From Neobacillus novalis NBRC 102450 (GTDB lineage Bacteria; Bacillota; Bacilli; Bacillales; Cytobacillaceae): DNA of 64,000 nucleotides. The position numbers were made by a program, and so were the translations under genes. Numbering within the stretch: the stretch's first letter is position 1; every line of letters starts with the position of its first letter. The stretch lies in assembly GCF_001591805.1 (NCBI RefSeq), contig NZ_BCVP01000017.1, forward strand, positions 140,087-204,086, in the 5' to 3' direction. Positions 16,534-25,219 of this stretch are shown here, in pieces. Below the pieces are notes generated by a model. The model saw only the letters and a list, made by a program, of their open reading frames with translations, was not told where the DNA came from and ran no database searches.

Positions 16534-17083
16534 GGCGCGCCACCTCCTCATTTTCACCTTATCAATTCGGATTCCTTTTTGTGGTAAGTTATCGCTAATT
16601 TAATCTTAAGCGATTTCTTCAATCAATACAAAACTAATGCTTGATGTCTCTAATGTATCAGAGACTTCTTTTTTTTCAAAACCCATCGCCTTTAGAAATG
16701 GGAAAGTGGGAAAATAAAACTATTTATTCACGGAATTCCAATATTTAGTAACCTCAATCAATCATATAGACTAGGAAAAATGAATCTTTTTTCAAAAAAA
16801 TAGAAATTTAATGCGCTAGTAAGACCAATAAAATGGTGCTTTAGATTTATTTATTATAGGAAACAAGCACTGTCGACCTCAATTTGGACTAATTTACTAA
16901 TTTTCCCAACAACAACTAAACTACCAATTTCTAATAATTGGAATTTCGATGACGTAATTCGACACAAACGCAAGCCGTAAAGGTCTATTTTTAAAGTAGC
17001 ACCTAGATATTGACATATAGTAGGCGCCAAGAAGGAGGGTAGTAGATTAAGTGATGACGGAAAATACTTAGGGGGGGAAGAGG
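16534..17083. other. Gene-free stretch upstream of bacillopeptidase F
   Basis: I see no coding region in these 550 bases. A hairpin GTCTCT (16646-16651) with AGAGAC (16660-16665) followed by a long T-run to 16676 looks like a plus-strand terminator, yet no plus-strand gene precedes it. It may be the leftover of a lost gene or a leader attenuator. TTGACATATAG near 17012 could be a -35 region for the protease gene, but I see no matching -10 box. Confidence 0.5.
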
Positions 17084-20000
17084 ATGAAAAGAAAGCAACG
17101 CAAGTGGTTATCGATTCTACTCACAGCAATTCTAGTTTTGCCGCTAATGATGCAGCCGCAAATGAATGTGGACGCGGCAACAAAAGGGGCCAATGTTTCA
17201 GTGAAAGATGAGCTAACTCCAAAGCAAAAAGTAACGAATAAGTTGTACAAACAATTTGCAGATCAGGATAAAGTCACCTTTCTGATTAAAATGAAAGAGC
17301 AAGTCGATGCCGCAAAGGTTGCCAAGGCAGCGGAGGACAAAGCCAAACTGCAAAAGGCAACTCCTGCAAAAGCAAAATCATTAAAGCGAAACACGCTTGT
17401 TTCCGAGTTAAAAGCAACGGCACAGGAAACTCAGACTGACGTGTTAGCGTTTCTTCAGGAACAAGTAAAAGCTGGGAAGGCGAAGGATGTACATTCCTAC
17501 TTTATCGTGAATGCGATTGCGGTAACAGCAACACAAGAGGTAATGGAAAAGGCAGCTGGTTTCGCGGAGGTAGAAAAAATCCTTCCGAACGAAACAAGAC
17601 AATTATTCGTTCCGGAAAAATCTTCTGCAACAGCGGTTCAAGAGCCTGCAGCTGCAACAACAGCGGTTGAATGGAATATTGACCGTGTTGGAGCTCCAGC
17701 AGTTTGGGAAATGGGGATTGATGGCAGCGGAGTTGTCATCGGATCAATTGATACCGGGGTTCAATGGGATCACCCGGCATTAAAAGAAAAATATCGCGGC
17801 TATAATGCGGCTACAGGTCAAGCGGATAATACGTATAGCTGGTTAGACGCAACTCGAGGTCAAACTACACCATATGATGATCTCGGTCATGGAACACATA
17901 CAATGGGAACAATGGTGGGCTCAGAGCCGAATGGCTCCAATGCGATTGGTGTCGCACCGGGTGCAAAGTGGATTGCGGTTAAAGCATTCACATCAGCTGG
18001 CGGCACGGACGCAGATTTGTTAAGAGCGGGTGACTGGATGATTTCCCCAGGCGGAAACCCTGACAAGGCACCAGATGTCATCAATAATTCATGGGGCGGA
18101 GGTCCTGGAATTGATGAGTGGTATCGTCCGATGGTTCGGAACTGGAGAGCAGCAGAAATCTTCCCGGAATTCTCGGCAGGAAATACAACGTTAAGTAATC
18201 CTGGCGGCCCGGGATCTGTTGCCAATCCGGCTAACTACCCGGAATCCTTCGCAACAGGGGCAACCGATATAAACAACAAACTTGGAAGCTTTTCCTTACT
18301 AGGACCATCTCCATATGGAGAAATCAAACCTGAAATTGCTGCACCGGGTGTTAATATTCGTTCTTCCGTCCCTGGCGGAAGCTATGAAGGCGGCTGGAAC
18401 GGGACATCGATGGCTGGCCCCCATGTTTCCGCAGCGATTGCCTTACTGAAGCAAGCAAATGCAAGTTTAACAGTTGATGATTTAGAACGAATTTTACAAA
18501 CCTCAGCGATTCCTTTAACAGACAGCAAATATCCGGAATCACCAAATAACGGCTATGGCTCAGGCTTATTGAATGTATACGATGCTGTTTCTTCCGTGAT
18601 GACCGGTTTAGGCAAACTTAAAGGCCAGGTCACGAAAGAAGGAGACGACAGTGAAGCACCGGTGTTAACGCATTCCCAACCTGCCACGGTTTTCGCAGGA
18701 ATGCCGCTAACGTTACAAGCTTCAGCTGCCGACAATATTAGTGTAACAGAAGTATCGTTCCAATATCAAAAGCAAGATGGTTCATGGACGACCGTTGCCG
18801 CACAAAGGATTGGCGGCGATTACAAAAATGGAACCTACCAGGTGACGATTCCTGGTGAAGAGATTTCCGGCACGGTTTTCATTTATAAGTGGAAAGCACG
18901 TGATTTCGGCGGCAACGAAGCGGTGAGTGAACATACGATTACTGTGCTTCCAGGAATTACAGTCGGCTATGTGCAGGATTTTGAAAGTAATCCGGACGGA
19001 TGGACTTCCTACGGTGCCAATGATTCATGGCAGTGGGGTAAGCCGACAAGCGGTCCTAATAAAGCCTTCTCCGGTGAAAAAGTCTATGCGACCAATTTAA
19101 GCGGAGCATACGCGAACAGCACAGACGCATCACTGCGGATGCCGCCAATTGATTTACCGGCAGGAAGCAGCTACCTGCAATTCAAGCAATGGTATGAACT
19201 TGAAAGAAACTATGATTTCGGTCATGTGTATGTTTCAACAGATGCCGTGAATTGGGTTCAAAAGCTGCGTGTTAATGATCTGTCAAATGGCTGGATTGAC
19301 GGTCAAGTGGATTTAAGCGAATACGCCGGCCAGCGAATTTATATTGCCTTCAATTTAAAAACGGATGGCAGTGTCGCGAAGCTTGGCTGGTATTTGGACG
19401 ATGTCCGCTTAACCAATTCACCGCTGCCGGCAGCTCAGAATACTGGCTTAGGTGTTGAGCCCTTGAAGGAAGAGCAATCCTCCAATGTAGGATTGAAGGA
19501 AAAGGTGAATCCGGATAAATTCACGCTAATGATGCCTGAGGTGAAAAAGGAAGCAAGTGCTGAAAAGGCCGTAGCACCAATGCTGTTGCCAATGCAGGCG
19601 CAAGTAACGGTTGTGGAATCCGGCCGTTCAGTAAACACCAATCCGGCAAACGGAAGCTATGAGCTGACACATGCGACAGGAACCTTTACGGTTATCGCTG
19701 AATCCTATGGCTACCACTCACAAACAAAAACAGTAACGATTGATCGCGACGGGGAAACGGCAGCAAACTTTACGCTCCAAGAATTGGCGAAGGGAACTGT
19801 ATCGGGAACGATTAAGAACCAGGCATCAGGTACTCCGGTTGCCGGAGCGACTGTCTATGTCGTCGAAGATGCCGCCGTTCAACCTGTTAAAACAGATGCA
19901 AATGGACATTTTACCATCACGGCCTATGAAGGAGATTATACGCTAAAGGTGATTGCACCACGCTTCTATAGTCAAGAAGCAACGATTAAACTAAAAGGGA

Positions 20001-21394
20001 ATATTGTGCAGAATTTCGATATTAAGCCTTTCATCGGTTTCCCGAGTGAAATTGGCTATGATGACGGCACAGCTGAAAATGCACGAGCATTTTACGATGC
20101 CGGAAATGGCTGGGCAGTCAAAATGTCATTAGCTAACGGTCACAAAAAGGCCTTAGTGACAGGAGGATTATTCCGCTTCTGGACTTCGGAATGGCCAGTT
20201 CCAGGCGGTACGGCCTTCAAAGTAGCCGTCTATGATGCTACAGGTCCTGACGGAGCACCAGGTAAAAAACTTGCTGGTCCAATTGATGCGACCGCGCTTC
20301 GAAATGGTCAGTGGACGATGGTGGATTTAAGCAGCCAGGGAATCCTTGTTGAAGGAGATTTCTATTTGGTCTACATCCAAGCAGATATCAATACGAAGTC
20401 ACCTGGTCTGGCAACAGATGAGAATGGTCCAAATGCAAAGCGGAGCTGGCAGCTTGTTAGCGGCGCTTGGTCACCATCACCAGCAGACGAGGGTAACTAT
20501 ATGATTCGTGCTGTAGTTGATTATGAGGTTACGGCACCATCGATCACCTCTCCTGTTGATGGAACGTTTACAAACGTTGAAACGGTCACCGTGAAGGGTG
20601 AAGCCGCTCCAACAACAAAGGTTCATATTTTTAATAAAGGCGAAGAAGTTGCTTCCGTTAATACGAAGGATGATGGCAGCTATGCCGTAGATGTGAAACT
20701 TAAAAAGGGTGAGAACCAATTAACGGCAAAAGCTTCGACATCGCAAGGGATGACGGATGCATCCGCACCTGTCACTGTCACCTTTGATGCTGAAGCACCG
20801 GAGTTAACGATTGACTCACCAACAGATGGAAGTAAAATGAATACGGAAACGGTCACGGTTAAAGGAAAAGTGAAGGATGACCATTTGAATTTCGTCCTAG
20901 TCAATGGCACAACCGCTAAAGTTGAAAATGGCACCTATTCGGCTAGAATCATGCTCGATGAAGGGATCAACAATATCAACGTTGTCGCCAAAGATAAGGC
21001 CGGAAACACGACTGAAAAGTCAGTGAAACTTGACGTGAAATACACAGCACCACTAATTAAAAATGTAAAGCCAACTGAGGATATGGAATTGAAAAAAGGC
21101 GAAAGTGTCAAGATTGAGTTCACAAGTGAGCCTGGCTTGAAAACTTCCTTCTTCATTCATATGCCGCTGACACAAACGAATTCAGTTCAAGCACAAGTGG
21201 CGAATGCGACTGAACTTCCGATGATGGAGGTTTCACCTGGATCCTATGTCGGCTATTACACAGCTACGAAAGACATGAAAGCCGCTGGTGCCGTCATTGA
21301 GGTGAAGGCTGTAGATTCCTATGGCAATGAATCAAGACAAACAGCTGACGGAAAATTGTATATTAATGAGAAAATCAAGAAGCCGAAGAAATAA
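17084..21394 (+). CDS. bpr: Secreted S8 serine protease, bacillopeptidase F type
   Basis: A 1436-aa extracellular subtilase, almost the length of B. subtilis Bpr. It has a signal peptide (about 1-32), an I9-type propeptide (about 60-175), and a peptidase S8 domain (about 195-500). The triad is D223 in SIDTGVQWDHP, H269 in GHGTHTMG and S442 in GTSMAGPH. Next come a beta domain, a MAM/jelly-roll type domain starting DFESNPDGW near 630, carboxypeptidase-regulatory-like beta repeats near 830-980, and two or three Ig-like repeats with PVDGTFTNVETVTVKGE and PTDGSKMNTETVTVKGK (about 1150-1330). The ATG follows AGGGGGGGAAGAGG. It is monocistronic with a terminator after it. It probably scavenges protein in stationary phase. 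Confidence 0.93.
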   Translation: MKRKQRKWLSILLTAILVLPLMMQPQMNVDAATKGANVSVKDELTPKQKVTNKLYKQFADQDKVTFLIKMKEQVDAAKVAKAAEDKAKLQKATPAKAKSLKRNTLVSELKATAQETQTDVLAFLQEQVKAGKAKDVHSYFIVNAIAVTATQEVMEKAAGFAEVEKILPNETRQLFVPEKSSATAVQEPAAATTAVEWNIDRVGAPAVWEMGIDGSGVVIGSIDTGVQWDHPALKEKYRGYNAATGQADNTYSWLDATRGQTTPYDDLGHGTHTMGTMVGSEPNGSNAIGVAPGAKWIAVKAFTSAGGTDADLLRAGDWMISPGGNPDKAPDVINNSWGGGPGIDEWYRPMVRNWRAAEIFPEFSAGNTTLSNPGGPGSVANPANYPESFATGATDINNKLGSFSLLGPSPYGEIKPEIAAPGVNIRSSVPGGSYEGGWNGTSMAGPHVSAAIALLKQANASLTVDDLERILQTSAIPLTDSKYPESPNNGYGSGLLNVYDAVSSVMTGLGKLKGQVTKEGDDSEAPVLTHSQPATVFAGMPLTLQASAADNISVTEVSFQYQKQDGSWTTVAAQRIGGDYKNGTYQVTIPGEEISGTVFIYKWKARDFGGNEAVSEHTITVLPGITVGYVQDFESNPDGWTSYGANDSWQWGKPTSGPNKAFSGEKVYATNLSGAYANSTDASLRMPPIDLPAGSSYLQFKQWYELERNYDFGHVYVSTDAVNWVQKLRVNDLSNGWIDGQVDLSEYAGQRIYIAFNLKTDGSVAKLGWYLDDVRLTNSPLPAAQNTGLGVEPLKEEQSSNVGLKEKVNPDKFTLMMPEVKKEASAEKAVAPMLLPMQAQVTVVESGRSVNTNPANGSYELTHATGTFTVIAESYGYHSQTKTVTIDRDGETAANFTLQELAKGTVSGTIKNQASGTPVAGATVYVVEDAAVQPVKTDANGHFTITAYEGDYTLKVIAPRFYSQEATIKLKGNIVQNFDIKPFIGFPSEIGYDDGTAENARAFYDAGNGWAVKMSLANGHKKALVTGGLFRFWTSEWPVPGGTAFKVAVYDATGPDGAPGKKLAGPIDATALRNGQWTMVDLSSQGILVEGDFYLVYIQADINTKSPGLATDENGPNAKRSWQLVSGAWSPSPADEGNYMIRAVVDYEVTAPSITSPVDGTFTNVETVTVKGEAAPTTKVHIFNKGEEVASVNTKDDGSYAVDVKLKKGENQLTAKASTSQGMTDASAPVTVTFDAEAPELTIDSPTDGSKMNTETVTVKGKVKDDHLNFVLVNGTTAKVENGTYSARIMLDEGINNINVVAKDKAGNTTEKSVKLDVKYTAPLIKNVKPTEDMELKKGESVKIEFTSEPGLKTSFFIHMPLTQTNSVQAQVANATELPMMEVSPGSYVGYYTATKDMKAAGAVIEVKAVDSYGNESRQTADGKLYINEKIKKPKK

Positions 21395-21411
21395 GGAACG
21401 TTAGCATCATT

Positions 21412-21455
21412 AAAAAGGAGCTATCCACTATATGTGGCTGTGCTCCTTTTTATTT
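21412..21455 (+). terminator. Terminator after bpr
   Basis: AAAAAGGAGC (21412-21421) pairs with GCTCCTTTTT (21442-21451), with an inner CCAC/GTGG stem, and runs into TATTTT. Confidence 0.88.
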
Positions 21456-21484
21456 TGTGTGCCCTTTTTGGCCGGTTCTTGGAT

Positions 21485-21529
21485 AAAAAAACAACAGACC
21501 AATCGGAGGCTGGCTCCTATTGGTCTGTT
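21485..21529 (-). terminator. Terminator after the LCP gene
   Basis: AACAGACCAAT (21493-21503) pairs with ATTGGTCTGTT (21519-21529), and the loop adds GGAG/CTCC. On the minus strand it runs into a T-run (fwd A-run 21485-21490), just below the LCP stop codon. Confidence 0.88.
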
Positions 21530-21534
21530 TTATG

Positions 21535-22518
21535 TCAAAAATATTTAGAGGTTAGTTCTTCAATTTTCTCCGGGTCAATGACTAATTGATAGTTATTGGC
21601 TTTAAGGATGTCATCGTACATTCTTTTTCCTTCTCCCTCAATTTGATGATATTCCAATTGGGTGTCAGGGTTGAAATTCTTGGCTGATAATCCCAGGCTT
21701 AGCATATCAGACGTTGACATATTTGTAGCGATAACAAAGTCGGGAACTGATTTCACTAATGAAGGCAGGCTACCGATGCTGCTTGGGCTTAAGGCCTTTT
21801 TGGCAAGTCCTTTTAACGCTTCCTCCTGCATGCGCTGGCGGCTATATTCTCCGTCCGCAAGCGAATAGCGCTCATGAACAACCTCGGCTACCATTTTTCC
21901 ATCGAAGAAATGAGAACCTGCGGTAATCTCTTTATTCTTATTTTCGCTGTACCATGGATGGGTTAATGTTACATCATAAGGTACATTCATATCAATGCCG
22001 CCGACAGCATCGACCAAGGCTTGAAAGCCCCAATAATTGGTTTCTACATAATAGTTAATCGGAACGCCTACTAAGTCGCTAACCGCGCTAACGGCCGCTT
22101 CGACTCCAGCTTGTGCCCCTTTTTCGGATTGCATAATATATTGAACACTTGTTAGTTTCGTATAGCCATAGCCATCTAAATGAACACGTGTATCACGAGG
22201 GATACTAACGGCTTCAAATTTCTTTTGTTTTAAATCAGCATGAATGAGGATCATCGAGTCAGAGTGGCCAATTTTGTCGCCTTTTCGTTGATCAGAGCCA
22301 AGTAACAGCAGGTTAAATACCGGTTCTTTTATATCTGTCATCGCTAGTGCTGGATTTGCCGAATTTGATGTGCCTGAACTGACGACTGGCACCTTTTTAA
22401 AATGATTTTTTGGTTGTAACTGATAATATTCATATCCGAAAACAGCCATTCCTATAATAAAAATTCCCAAAACGCTAAAACCGACAATTTTCCATTTGCG
22501 TTTACGCTTATTTTTCAT
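21535..22518 (-). CDS. LytR-CpsA-Psr (LCP) wall polymer transferase
   Basis: A 327-aa membrane-anchored enzyme that moves teichoic acid or another undecaprenyl-linked polymer onto peptidoglycan. It has a Lys/Arg-rich cytoplasmic tip, one membrane helix (about 12-32), and an extracellular LCP domain from about 65. The signature NLLLLGSDQR, SDSMILIHAD and the conserved SIPRDTRV and GYTKL segments are visible, with HERYSLADGEYSRQRMQ further on. The ATG at 22518 has GGAGG upstream. It is monocistronic and similar to TagU/LytR-type proteins. Which of the three B. subtilis paralogues it matches cannot be decided by eye. Confidence 0.9.
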   Translation of the reverse strand: MKNKRKRKWKIVGFSVLGIFIIGMAVFGYEYYQLQPKNHFKKVPVVSSGTSNSANPALAMTDIKEPVFNLLLLGSDQRKGDKIGHSDSMILIHADLKQKKFEAVSIPRDTRVHLDGYGYTKLTSVQYIMQSEKGAQAGVEAAVSAVSDLVGVPINYYVETNYWGFQALVDAVGGIDMNVPYDVTLTHPWYSENKNKEITAGSHFFDGKMVAEVVHERYSLADGEYSRQRMQEEALKGLAKKALSPSSIGSLPSLVKSVPDFVIATNMSTSDMLSLGLSAKNFNPDTQLEYHQIEGEGKRMYDDILKANNYQLVIDPEKIEELTSKYF

Positions 22519-22835
22519 ACTTTCCTCCGCCCGAAACTGTATTATACGAATTCATTGTAATGGATTAATTTTAAGGAAAATAGAGGATGGATGCAATAGA
22601 TTTTTCTTGGAAAGTTTACAAAAGTTGTGACGAATTACCCATAATCTGAGTGGTGCCTCAACAGTCGACTTGGAAAGTAAATTTGTCTCTTCTGGTAATT
22701 CATTTTTGTACCTAAAATTCATTCCCTGTTTTAATAGAAAATGTCCAACATCCAAACATAGTTAAGGGATTTATGGTGCAAAGTAGTAAGACTTACGTCT
22801 ATGTAAGAAAATTTGTTAAAGGGGCTTTTATTGTT

Positions 22836-23552
22836 ATGAAATGGGTCCGTTTCGTTATTGTCATTATCTGTTTCTATTCCAATGTACAAACGATTGCGTC
22901 TGCAGAGATGATAAAGCGAAATCAAGTGGAGCCAACCGGGCAGGTCGTCTGGGATGTGGCTACCCAGAAAAAGGTCATTGCCTTAACGTTTGACGATGGA
23001 CCAAGTCCGGTTTATACCCCACAGGTTCTTGCAGTCTTGGAGCAGTATGGTGCGAACGCAACATTTTTTCAGATTGGCAGCCGCATGGAGCTGTATCCGG
23101 AGGTTGTCCAGCAGGTGGTGGAAGCCGGCCATGAATTAGGCAATCATTCGATGACACATCCCTATGAAAATAAGGTAGGGTTCAAGCAGATGCGTCACGA
23201 GATTATTCGCGCTGAGCAGATCATCCAAAAGTACCAGCCCAACCATCCGAAGCTGTTCCGGCCGCCAGGAGGATATTTAGACAATGACTTATTGCAGGAA
23301 GCCAAAAGCCAAGGGTACAAGGTCGTGCTTTGGTCATATCATCAGGAATTAAAGGACTGGTCCCAACCAGGGGCACAAGTCATTGCTAATCATGTGATCC
23401 GCCATGCAAGAAATGGGGACATTTTACTCCTTCATGATGGCGGCGGCGACCGAAGACAAACCATCCAGGCTTTAAAAATTTTCTTGCCTGCCCTCAAGCA
23501 AAAAGGATACCAATTTGTCAGTGTTTCGGAGCTGCTTTCTAATAAGGAATAG
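22836..23552 (+). CDS. Secreted polysaccharide deacetylase (NodB domain)
   Basis: A 238-aa exported carbohydrate esterase 4. The metal and catalytic motifs are present: TFDDGPSP (motif 1), HELGNHSMTHP (motif 2), RPPGGY (motif 3) and ILLLHDGGG (motif 5). It probably removes acetyl groups from peptidoglycan or chitin-like glycans. I prefer ATG 22836, which gives a clean signal peptide (MKWVRFVIVIICFYSNVQ, cleaved near IASA) and has AAAGGGG 11 bases upstream. An ATG at 22773 in frame has AAGGGA closer by and would add 21 residues. Confidence 0.9.
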   Translation: MKWVRFVIVIICFYSNVQTIASAEMIKRNQVEPTGQVVWDVATQKKVIALTFDDGPSPVYTPQVLAVLEQYGANATFFQIGSRMELYPEVVQQVVEAGHELGNHSMTHPYENKVGFKQMRHEIIRAEQIIQKYQPNHPKLFRPPGGYLDNDLLQEAKSQGYKVVLWSYHQELKDWSQPGAQVIANHVIRHARNGDILLLHDGGGDRRQTIQALKIFLPALKQKGYQFVSVSELLSNKE

Positions 23553-23626
23553 GAATTAGCCGTGAGTCTGACCCTAAAAGGACTCCCAAAGATTAAATTT
23601 CATGAATTATTTATCGACAAACTCTG

Positions 23627-23785
23627 TCTATGGGCGAATTATGGTGTTCAATGGGCGAATTTGCAGTTTCAATGGGCGAATTTCAAGCTTAATGGGGTAG
23701 GTCTTTTTCAATCAGCGAATTTGCCTCTCCTATCGGCGAATTTAGTATTTTTATAGGCGAAATTGCAATTTCTATCGGCGAATCT
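23627..23785. repeat. 21-bp tandem minisatellite (GGCGAATTT units)
   Basis: The element GGCGAA or AGCGAA recurs at 23633, 23654, 23675, 23714, 23735, 23756 and 23777. The steps are exactly 21 bases, except one gap of 39 (a degenerate unit with three bases lost near 23696). Consensus unit: GGCGAATTTGCAATTTCAATG with variation. The frame stays open on both strands for part of the array because 21 is a multiple of three. There is no start signal and I do not regard it as coding. It lies after the deacetylase gene and before the glcF terminator. Confidence 0.8.
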
Positions 23786-23826
23786 AAGAAAACAACTATC
23801 TTTTGGAAATAAGCCTTTGAAAAAAA

Positions 23827-23866
23827 GAACCAAAGAAAACAGCCAATTATTTGTTTTCTTTGGTTC
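23827..23866. terminator. Bidirectional terminator after glcF
   Basis: GAACCAAAGAAAACA (23827-23841) pairs perfectly with TGTTTTCTTTGGTTC (23852-23866). Runs of A on the left side give the U-run for minus-strand transcripts from glcF. Confidence 0.88.
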
Positions 23867-23890
23867 AAATATTTGGTGAGGATACCTCAT

Positions 23891-25219
23891 TCAATCTTGC
23901 TTAACAGCCTGTGCCAATAAATCAACGATATGCACGCCGCGGATTTTGGAGGAGAGTCCTTCTCGTTCAATCCCCAGCTGCATTTGTAATAGGCAGCCTG
24001 GATTGGCGGTGACAATGGTTGTTGCATGGGTCTCTTTCGCTTGCTTCATTTTGTAGTCGAGCATCACCATCGACATTTCCGACTCGACGATATTATAAAT
24101 TCCGGCGGAGCCGCAGCAGCGGTCGGCGTCGACCATTTCTTTATATTTCACACCCGCAATTGCTTGAAGCAGAACTCTTGGCGCGGCCGCCGTTTTCATC
24201 ACATTGCGCAGGTGGCAGGAATCCTGATAGGTAATGACCTGTGGCGGGAGCTCCATTTTGACCTTTTTATGAAAATCAACAGCGACTAGGACTTCGGAAA
24301 TATCCTTAACTTTTTCTGCGAATGTCTTTGCCCGGCCCTTCCATTCGGGATCATCCTGCAGCAAGTGGTCATAATCGACTAAAAAGGCACCACAGCCGCC
24401 GGCATTGGTAATGATAAAGTCGACGTCTAATTCTTCGAAGGCGATGATATTTTTTTTCGCCAGCTCCTTGGCCGTTTGTTTTTCGCCGCTGTGTCCATGC
24501 AAGGCCCCGCAGCATACCTGGCTCTCTGGAATCACGACCTCACAGCCGGCTAATTGCAGCAGCTTCATCGTGGCATCGTTTGTCTTCAAGAACATCGTGT
24601 CCATTAAACAGCCGCTGAAAAAAGCAACCCGGTGAACCTTTTCAGCGATTGCTGGCAGATAGTCGGGCCGATTCTTCATCTCTTTCATCGTCGGCACCTT
24701 GGGCAGGATTTTTTCCATGGTGGCTAAACTATCAGGCAGCAGCCCTAAAAAACCGATTTTCCGCGCTAGCGTTTGAATTCCGGAGCGTTGATAGAAGCCC
24801 AGTAAGCCTACCGCTCCGCGCATCCGATTAGGGTGCGGAAATAATCCTTGAAAAACCGTCTTTCTAACGACCCGGGCCGGCAAGGAATGTTGCTTGTTTT
24901 GATTGATAATGTCCCTTGCATCCTCTAATAAATGACCATAATTGACGCCGGAGGGGCAGACTGGCTCACAGGCCCGGCAGCCGAGGCAGAGTTCGAGCGA
25001 GCGCTCAAACTCCGCGTCCGGTTCAATCAGCCCATCGACGACCGCCTTCATTAAGGCAATTCTTCCGCGTGGTGACTGCGATTCTTTGAAGCCCGATTCA
25101 ATATAGGTCGGACAAGTCGGCAGGCAAAAACCGCAGCGCATGCAGTTTAGCAATTCATCTTCGTCCATCCGCTCTTTAAATTGTTCCTGGATTTTTTCTT
25201 GCTCTTTTATTGTTGTCAT
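23891..25219 (-). CDS. glcF: Glycolate oxidase iron-sulfur subunit
   Basis: A 442-aa Fe-S subunit that carries electrons from the flavin subunit during oxidation of glycolate to glyoxylate. Two 4Fe-4S ferredoxin motifs, CMRCGFCLPTCP (about 26-37) and CLGCRACEPVCP (about 78-89), are followed by two cysteine-rich CCG domains with CCGALHGHSG and CCGSAGIYN. The ATG overlaps the glcD stop by four bases (ATGA), so it is coupled. It is the homologue of B. subtilis YsfD. A lactate-type substrate is a possible alternative. Confidence 0.92.
   Translation of the reverse strand: MTTIKEQEKIQEQFKERMDEDELLNCMRCGFCLPTCPTYIESGFKESQSPRGRIALMKAVVDGLIEPDAEFERSLELCLGCRACEPVCPSGVNYGHLLEDARDIINQNKQHSLPARVVRKTVFQGLFPHPNRMRGAVGLLGFYQRSGIQTLARKIGFLGLLPDSLATMEKILPKVPTMKEMKNRPDYLPAIAEKVHRVAFFSGCLMDTMFLKTNDATMKLLQLAGCEVVIPESQVCCGALHGHSGEKQTAKELAKKNIIAFEELDVDFIITNAGGCGAFLVDYDHLLQDDPEWKGRAKTFAEKVKDISEVLVAVDFHKKVKMELPPQVITYQDSCHLRNVMKTAAAPRVLLQAIAGVKYKEMVDADRCCGSAGIYNIVESEMSMVMLDYKMKQAKETHATTIVTANPGCLLQMQLGIEREGLSSKIRGVHIVDLLAQAVKQD

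Noticed and set aside
23562..23756. 64-aa ORF through the 21-bp repeats
   Set aside because: The frame is open only because the repeat length is a multiple of three. No suitable ribosome site was seen and the opposite strand is open in the same way.
23627..23785. CRISPR-like array
   Set aside because: The units are 21 bp and contiguous, with no constant repeat of 24-40 bp separated by unique spacers and no cas genes nearby.
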